Of a stretch of 64,000 bases of DNA, positions 59,638 to 64,000 are shown piece after piece (the stretch's first letter is position 1; each line of letters begins with the position of its first letter). A program made the position numbers and the translations under genes. A model generated the notes under the pieces. It ran no database searches. It was not told where the DNA came from and saw only the letters and a list, made by a program, of their open reading frames with translations. The stretch is from JADGHX01 sp035760965. GTDB taxonomy: Bacteria > Pseudomonadota > Gammaproteobacteria > Steroidobacterales > Steroidobacteraceae. The stretch lies in assembly GCA_035760965.1 (NCBI GenBank), contig DASTRY010000007.1:62001-126000 (forward strand), in the 5' to 3' direction.

Positions 59638-60393
59638 ATGCTCTACGCCATACTTTGCTACAACTACGAGGCGGCCACGGAAGCCTGGTCGCAGGAGCAG
59701 GAAGAGGCCGTCATGGGGCGCTTGCACGCGGTCCAGGATCGATTGCGCCGCGAGCGCCGGCTCGGACCGGTGGCGCGTCTCATGCCCACGACAGCCGCCG
59801 TCACGCTGAAGAAGGATCGCGAGCCCGCGATGGTCGTGGACGGGCCCTTCGCGGAAACGAAGGAGCAGCTGCTCGGGTTCTATCTCGTCGAGTGCGATTC
59901 GCGCGAGGCCGCGCTCGATGTCGCGCGCGATCTCGGCCGCGCGAATCCCGGGGGTTCCTATGAAATCCGGCCACTGCGCACGTATTTGCCGGCCGACGAA
60001 CCGAGCGTTTCGAGCGATGCGCCGTTGCAGCTCGGTGCGGTCGGACAGATTTCGCGCACCGTGCGCGACATCAAAGAAGCCGAGGAGTGGTACGGCAAGG
60101 TGCTCGGTCTGCGCCACCTTTTCACGTTCGGCAAGCTCGCGTTCTTCGATCTCGGCGGCACGCGGCTGTACTTGACGCAGGAGGCGCCGGGCGGCCCGCA
60201 ACCCGAGTCGATCCTCTATCTCCGCGTGCCCGAGATCCACAAAGCGCACGACGAGCTGCGCTCGCGCGGCGTCGAATTCACGGGCGCGCCGCACATGATT
60301 CACAAGCATGCCGACGGCACGGAGGAATGGATGGCGTTCTTCAAGGACCCCGAAGGCCGGCCGCTCGCGATCATGTCGCAGGCGAAGTCATGA
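59638..60393 (+). CDS. YCII (DGPF) domain fused to a glyoxalase/VOC domain
   Basis: A 251-residue fusion. Residues 1 to about 110 are a YCII-related domain with the DGPF-type motif VVDGPFAETKEQLLGFYLVE and LYAILCYNYEAATEAW at the N-terminus. Residues about 130-250 are a VOC (glyoxalase/bleomycin-resistance) fold: GQISRTVRDIKEAEEWYGKV, LRHLFTFGKLAFFDLGG, then EWMAFFKDPEGRPLAIMSQA. DGPF-domain proteins are often encoded with ECF sigma factors, but here no such partner is adjacent. Neither domain's substrate is known. The stop overlaps the cupin gene (ATGA). Confidence 0.9.
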   Translation: MLYAILCYNYEAATEAWSQEQEEAVMGRLHAVQDRLRRERRLGPVARLMPTTAAVTLKKDREPAMVVDGPFAETKEQLLGFYLVECDSREAALDVARDLGRANPGGSYEIRPLRTYLPADEPSVSSDAPLQLGAVGQISRTVRDIKEAEEWYGKVLGLRHLFTFGKLAFFDLGGTRLYLTQEAPGGPQPESILYLRVPEIHKAHDELRSRGVEFTGAPHMIHKHADGTEEWMAFFKDPEGRPLAIMSQAKS

Positions 60394-60845
60394 GCGCGCC
60401 GGGCTCGAGCGGCGCAGGCGTGCTCCCGGTCGCCGCGCTCGGCGCGGCGCTTTCGGTGGCCGTCTCGTCATCCGGCGCAAAGTCGGCGCACCCGATGGTC
60501 GTCGTGAACGAGCGCGATGTGATGCGCGAGGAGCCCGCGCCTCACGGCAATCTCGGCATGAGCACGGCGTACCGTATCTCGGATGTCGCGCCGAATCGTA
60601 CGATGGACTTTCGCAAGCGCACGCTGCACGTCGGGTCCGCCATCGGGCTGCACGTGCTGAGTCACGATGAGGTGTACTACGTGGTCGACGGCGAAGGAGA
60701 GGTTGCATCCGATGGCGTTACGAAGCACCTCAGCGCGGGGAGCGCGGCCTATCTCTACGCGGGCGCGAACGTCGGCATCAAACAAGTCGGTCCGAAGCCG
60801 CTCACGCTGATCATCGCGTATCCCTTGCCGGACTCGGAACGCTGA
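60390..60845 (+). CDS. Cupin-domain protein
   Basis: A 151-residue protein with a single cupin barrel: GLHVLSHDEVYYVVDGEGEV supplies the first cupin motif (His and Glu ligands). The later KHLSAGSAAYLYAGANVG fits the second motif in position, but its expected His is not evident. The N-terminal 30 residues look like a signal or hydrophobic region (LPVAALGAALSVAVSSS), so it could be exported. It overlaps the YCII-VOC gene by four bases. Small palindromic DNA (60846-60859) follows before the convergent gene; function unknown. Confidence 0.85.
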   Translation: MSAPGSSGAGVLPVAALGAALSVAVSSSGAKSAHPMVVVNERDVMREEPAPHGNLGMSTAYRISDVAPNRTMDFRKRTLHVGSAIGLHVLSHDEVYYVVDGEGEVASDGVTKHLSAGSAAYLYAGANVGIKQVGPKPLTLIIAYPLPDSER

Positions 60846-60863
60846 GCGGCGCGCGCCGCGCCG

Positions 60864-62189
60864 TCAGAAGAGCTCCGGGTGGTCGCTGACCATTTGACGT
60901 TCCACCGCATCGACGTTCTTGCCGAAGGGATGATCGGGAGTCAGCGCGCGCGCTGCGTCCCAACACGCCCACGCCGCCTCCGTCTGCGACATGTGGTAGT
61001 AAATCTCGCCCAGATCGAACCACGCGCTCGTGAGATACGGATTCGCCGCGAGCGCGGAGAGAAAGAGCTGGCGCGCCTCCGTCAGATGTCGCATCGCGAA
61101 GTGATGATTCGCGGCGAAGACGTCGAGCAGATAGGCGTACGGCGATTGCGTCTTCGTGCGCAGCGCGCCCAAGATCCGTATCGCTTTGTCCGCCTCCTCG
61201 GCGTTCTTCGCGCTCAAGGCGGACGCGAGCGCGGTCGCGTCGGCATCCGCCTGCGCCTGCTCGCGCGTCTGCGCTAGCCAATCGCGGCCGGAATCTCCGG
61301 TCGTGAGCGCGTATGCGAAATGCGCGAGCGCGGCGTCGAGCATCTTGCCTGAAGCCGCGGCCGTGTCGCGATCGCGTTTGGCCGCTTCGGCCCGCGCGGC
61401 GAGCGCGGCGGTCGCATCGGGCCCGATCTTCTGCAAGCTCACGTAGGGCTCGCGCTTCGGCGCGGCACGCGTGAATCCGTCCAGCGAGTAGGGCGCGTCG
61501 GGCGGATTCGTCACGCCGGTGAGGTGCAGCGTGATGGATTTCTCGGCGCCGTCCGGCTGCAATGCCCGCAACACTTCGGGCACGCCGCTGCGCTTGTCGA
61601 GGTCCGCATAGATCTTCGGGTGGCCACCGATCGCGTACCGCAAGTAGCGCCAGTACTCCGGCTGATAGCCGTCGGCCAGCGGACGCGTCGCGTCACTGAC
61701 CGACAGCAAGTCTTTCGTCTTCCAGCGGTACGTCGTCGTGCCGTTGGCGTGCACCGTTTCGATGACCGTGTCCGCATCGGGTGCCGTGAGCGACAGCAAA
61801 TGCTCGGCCAGCGCGGGCGCCTGCGCGTCCGACGCCACTTTGGCGGAGTCCAGCACCGAGCCGATGTGCGAGCGGTTCTCCAGCTCCATCGCGCGGAAAC
61901 CGAGCACGCTGAAGAGCGAGCTCTCTTCGAACGTCTTCTGCTTCAAGTCGACGCGGTAGAGGCGGTGGCGTTCGAAATCGTAGATCTGCCGCGTGTTCTG
62001 CGCATCGACCCGCAAGTACTTGCGGCCCAGCGTGACCGTGACTGGGAACTGCTCGGTACCGGGCTTCGCCGATGCCGCACCCGCCTCGGACGGATGCGTG
62101 ACGATCTGTTCCGTGAACGTGAGCACGGGATGCGCATGAGCGCTCGCGACGAGCGCCGCGCACAGCAGTGCGGCGGCCCCGCGCGTCAC
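60864..62189 (-). CDS. Secreted TPR-containing protein coupled to amine oxidase
   Basis: A 441-residue secreted protein: signal peptide MTRGAAALLCAALVASAHA, a beta-type N-terminal half (LTFTEQIVTHPSEAGAAS, QFPVTVTLGRKYLRVDAQ) and a C-terminal TPR-like region (FAMRHLTEARQLFLSALAAN, TSAWFDLGEIYYHMSQTEAA). It starts at the GTG at 62189, overlapping the amine oxidase stop (GTGA), so the two are cotranslated. I cannot name the family. The partner enzyme is cytoplasmic by sequence whereas this one is exported, so the functional connection is unclear. Confidence 0.82.
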   Translation of the reverse strand: MTRGAAALLCAALVASAHAHPVLTFTEQIVTHPSEAGAASAKPGTEQFPVTVTLGRKYLRVDAQNTRQIYDFERHRLYRVDLKQKTFEESSLFSVLGFRAMELENRSHIGSVLDSAKVASDAQAPALAEHLLSLTAPDADTVIETVHANGTTTYRWKTKDLLSVSDATRPLADGYQPEYWRYLRYAIGGHPKIYADLDKRSGVPEVLRALQPDGAEKSITLHLTGVTNPPDAPYSLDGFTRAAPKREPYVSLQKIGPDATAALAARAEAAKRDRDTAAASGKMLDAALAHFAYALTTGDSGRDWLAQTREQAQADADATALASALSAKNAEEADKAIRILGALRTKTQSPYAYLLDVFAANHHFAMRHLTEARQLFLSALAANPYLTSAWFDLGEIYYHMSQTEAAWACWDAARALTPDHPFGKNVDAVERQMVSDHPELF

Positions 62190-63493
62190 TCGAGCACCTC
62201 GTGCGCGGCACGCTCGCCGGACATCAGCGCGCCGGTCACGGTAGCGAATTCGTCCGTCTCCGTAGCTTCGCCTGCGAAGAACAACGTGTCGTCGAGCGGC
62301 TTCGCAAGATCCTCTTGCGCCGATCCGCCTCCCACCGCGACGTAGCTGTACGCCCCGTGCGAGAAGGGATCGCGCGCCCAATCGTGCGAGTACGCCGCGT
62401 CGAGCTGCTCGCGCACATCGCATTGATGATCGAACAGCACGTCGAGACTCGCGAGTGCGGCATCCACCAGGCCCGTGAAGTCGTACTTCGCGGCCAGCCG
62501 AGCCGCTCCAGTGCCGCCGGCCCACGCGTTGAGAACCGGCGCTCGTATCGGCAGTGCCGTCCAGAACGTGCGGAACTCGCAGCCGGGCGCGTGAAAGAAG
62601 CCGCCGTCGCGATAGCGGCCGTCGTCCAGGTTTTCCCAGAACGCGGTCTGAAACTTCAGAACGAGCTTCACGACGGGCCCGAAGCCGATGCTGCGCACGG
62701 CGCGCTGTTTCGCATCGAGCGCCGGTGTGAACCGGACCGCGTCCGGCGAATCCGCCGGGAGCTGCAGAATGCCGAGCGGCAGCGTGACGATCGCGCGCGC
62801 CGCCTGGGTGGTGAACGGCTTGCCGAACGACTCGCCGGACACTTCGACCTTGCCGCGGGACCAGCGCACTTCGCGCACGCGTGTCTGCAGTCGCACCTGC
62901 ACTTTGTCGGCGGGCAACGCACCGACGAGCGCCGCGAGCAAGGAGGTGTAGCCGCCGCCGGGTCTGGATTGCGGCGCGTTGCTCAGCAGCTGGCCGGTCC
63001 ACTCGTCCGCGATGGCGCGAGCGCTCGCGCGCGCGGTGTCCGCCGCGTCGAATCCTTCCGCCATCATGCGCGCGTAGCGCTTCGCGTCCTCCGACAGGTC
63101 GTCCTTCAGGATGCGCTCGAGCGCTTCGTCGAGCGACACGTCGTGCGTCAGCTCGTCGCGGTGCGCGAGCATCGCTTGCTGCACGACCTGGAAGAAGCTG
63201 TCGCGCTGACGGAGCACGCCGTTCTCGAGTCGCCAGTGCGAGTCCTCGGTCTCGATGGCGCTCTTGCCGGCGCGCGCGAGCCAAGCGACGGTGCAGGGCG
63301 CGTATCCGTGCACGAATTCCGCGCCGAGCTCGATGGGCGCCGCGAGACCCGGCTCGTGACGTGTCCAGATGCGGCCGCCAACGCGGTCGCGCGCTTCGAG
63401 CACGAGCACGCTGCGGCCGCCGGCCGCAAGCGTCGCGGCTGCCGCGAGCCCGGCGGCACCGGCACCGATCACGAGAACGTCATGGTGAGACAT
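62186..63493 (-). CDS. FAD-dependent amine oxidase/flavin monoamine oxidase
   Basis: A 435-residue flavoenzyme. The N-terminus has the dinucleotide-binding VLVIGAGAAGLAAAATLAAG, then VLEARDRVGGRIWTRHEPGL and PIELGAEFVHGYAP, the standard amine oxidase opening. The C-terminal FAD-contact region is LFFAGEATETDEFATVTGAL followed by MSGERAAHEVLE. This fold includes polyamine, monoamine and amino-acid oxidases and carotenoid desaturase-like enzymes; the substrate is not readable. The ATG at 63493 starts MSHHDVLVIGAG. It overlaps the downstream TPR gene. Confidence 0.95.
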   Translation of the reverse strand: MSHHDVLVIGAGAAGLAAAATLAAGGRSVLVLEARDRVGGRIWTRHEPGLAAPIELGAEFVHGYAPCTVAWLARAGKSAIETEDSHWRLENGVLRQRDSFFQVVQQAMLAHRDELTHDVSLDEALERILKDDLSEDAKRYARMMAEGFDAADTARASARAIADEWTGQLLSNAPQSRPGGGYTSLLAALVGALPADKVQVRLQTRVREVRWSRGKVEVSGESFGKPFTTQAARAIVTLPLGILQLPADSPDAVRFTPALDAKQRAVRSIGFGPVVKLVLKFQTAFWENLDDGRYRDGGFFHAPGCEFRTFWTALPIRAPVLNAWAGGTGAARLAAKYDFTGLVDAALASLDVLFDHQCDVREQLDAAYSHDWARDPFSHGAYSYVAVGGGSAQEDLAKPLDDTLFFAGEATETDEFATVTGALMSGERAAHEVLE

Positions 63494-63532
63494 GATCGGA
63501 TTCTACGCGGTAGCGCGACGCCGAACGCTAGA

Positions 63533-64000
63533 ATGCCGCGGATGCCACATTCCTCATCGCGTACCATAGCGCTCGTCCCGTTCGCCCCCCTTGCCGACAG
63601 CGCAGTTCAGGGTCTCGACGTGGAGGTCGGGTACGCGGCAGGTGAGGCACTGCATCTGAAATACATCCTGCGCGCGGATCTCGCGCGGCTGCGGATTCCG
63701 GAGCCGAGGCCCGCAGCCCGCACGGACGAATTGTGGCGACACACGTGCTTCGAAGCCTTTCTTCGTGCACGAACGGGTACGAGCTACCACGAGATCAACG
63801 CCTCGCCCTCGACGGAATGGGCGGTGTACGCGTTCGCCGACTACCGACAGGGCATGTCGCCAGCCGACGTCGCGCCGCCGTCCATTCACGTGACGCGCAC
63901 GCCGCGCGAGCTGGTCGTCGACCTGCACGTCGATTTAAAACTGTTGCCGCCGTCACGCGCTTTGGCACTCGCGGCCGTCATCGAGGACGGCAGTGGTAGC
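63533..64000 (+). CDS. DOMON-like domain protein, 3' end cut by window edge
   Basis: The frame starts at ATG 63533 (MPRMPHSSSRTIALVPFAPL; a second ATG is three codons later) and is open to the window end, so about 156 residues are visible. LKYILRADLARLRIPEP followed by DELWRHTCFEAFLRART, YHEINASPSTEWAVYAFADY and QGMSPADV match the DOMON-like family seen in bacteria, an Ig-like beta fold that in other proteins binds haem or sugar. There is no signal peptide. It is divergent from the amine oxidase, 39 bases away. Family name from memory of the motif, so moderate. Confidence 0.7.
   Translation, partial: MPRMPHSSSRTIALVPFAPLADSAVQGLDVEVGYAAGEALHLKYILRADLARLRIPEPRPAARTDELWRHTCFEAFLRARTGTSYHEINASPSTEWAVYAFADYRQGMSPADVAPPSIHVTRTPRELVVDLHVDLKLLPPSRALALAAVIEDGSGS

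Noticed and set aside
60846..60859. A terminator between the cupin gene and the convergent TPR gene
   Set aside because: GCGGCGCGCGCCGC is a perfect palindrome but too short to leave a hairpin with a proper loop and lacks a T-tract, so it may be chance in GC-rich DNA.
1..64000. CRISPR arrays, prophage, IS elements, tRNA or rRNA genes
   Set aside because: I scanned for regularly spaced repeats, transposase or integrase motifs and tRNA-like cloverleaf ends and saw none. The tandem repeat at 32499 has no spacers and is not a CRISPR.

Overview
The window is dense, high-G+C bacterial chromosome with about 52 genes and no rRNA, tRNA, CRISPR array or insertion sequence that I can see. The gene content suggests a gammaproteobacterium, perhaps near Steroidobacteraceae, Nevskiales or Xanthomonadales. 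Supporting it are a tandem-duplicated 2001-residue UvrA, a bufferin (buf) operon, a TorF-type putative porin, a PA0069-type radical SAM protein, a c-di-GMP-I riboswitch and many ATGA/GTGA-coupled gene pairs. The taxon is an inference from content, not a search result.

Layout. 1-8441: mixed housekeeping genes: a secreted DUF4412-like protein, a catalytically dead alpha/beta hydrolase, a soluble coiled-coil FHA protein, a nucleotidyltransferase-fold protein, a metallophosphoesterase, threonine ammonia-lyase IlvA, and small membrane proteins. 8514-12209: TorF porin, then an ECF sigma factor, a zinc-finger anti-sigma factor and a lipid-anchored subtilase in one coupled operon. 12210-18814: a DUF885 lipoprotein, a hybrid histidine kinase, an MFS exporter and a radical SAM protein.

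18957-31739 plus the following lipoprotein (to 32558) is the most remarkable region. It is a ten-gene, tightly packed operon of envelope phospho-signalling parts: three lipoproteins (one with a 12-residue Gly/Ser repeat), a transmembrane Ser/Thr kinase with TPRs, an FHA/PEGA/FGE-like membrane protein, a small membrane protein, an actin/Hsp70-like protein fused to FHA, two von Willebrand A proteins that share an almost identical Cys-rich membrane anchor, and a terminal lipoprotein. The 3' end of that last lipoprotein gene has been duplicated into about four decaying copies, each with its own stop codon. The repeat runs into a convergent gene for a secreted TPR protein with a TonB-like C-terminus. 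This assembly is my candidate for an undescribed system: a kinase-controlled, FHA-read, vWA-based machine spanning or scaffolding the envelope.

34157-44514: a four-gene lipid/membrane operon (CFA-type methyltransferase, DUF1295, DUF2062, small membrane protein), an NAD(P)-binding protein, a VanZ-like protein, then a c-di-GMP neighbourhood: a GGDEF-EAL enzyme, an NlpC/P60 lipoprotein, a c-di-GMP-I riboswitch and the SPOR-like protein it precedes. 44579-53215: the giant uvrA with a coupled Zn-ribbon gene, divergent from bufA-bufB-bufC (copper-related RiPP pathway). 53565-64000: reverse transsulfuration pair (CBS, cystathionine gamma-synthase/lyase), a 7TM-DISM GGDEF protein, an ABC-2 exporter, a YCII-VOC fusion with a cupin, an FAD amine oxidase coupled to a secreted TPR protein, and a truncated DOMON-like protein at the right edge.
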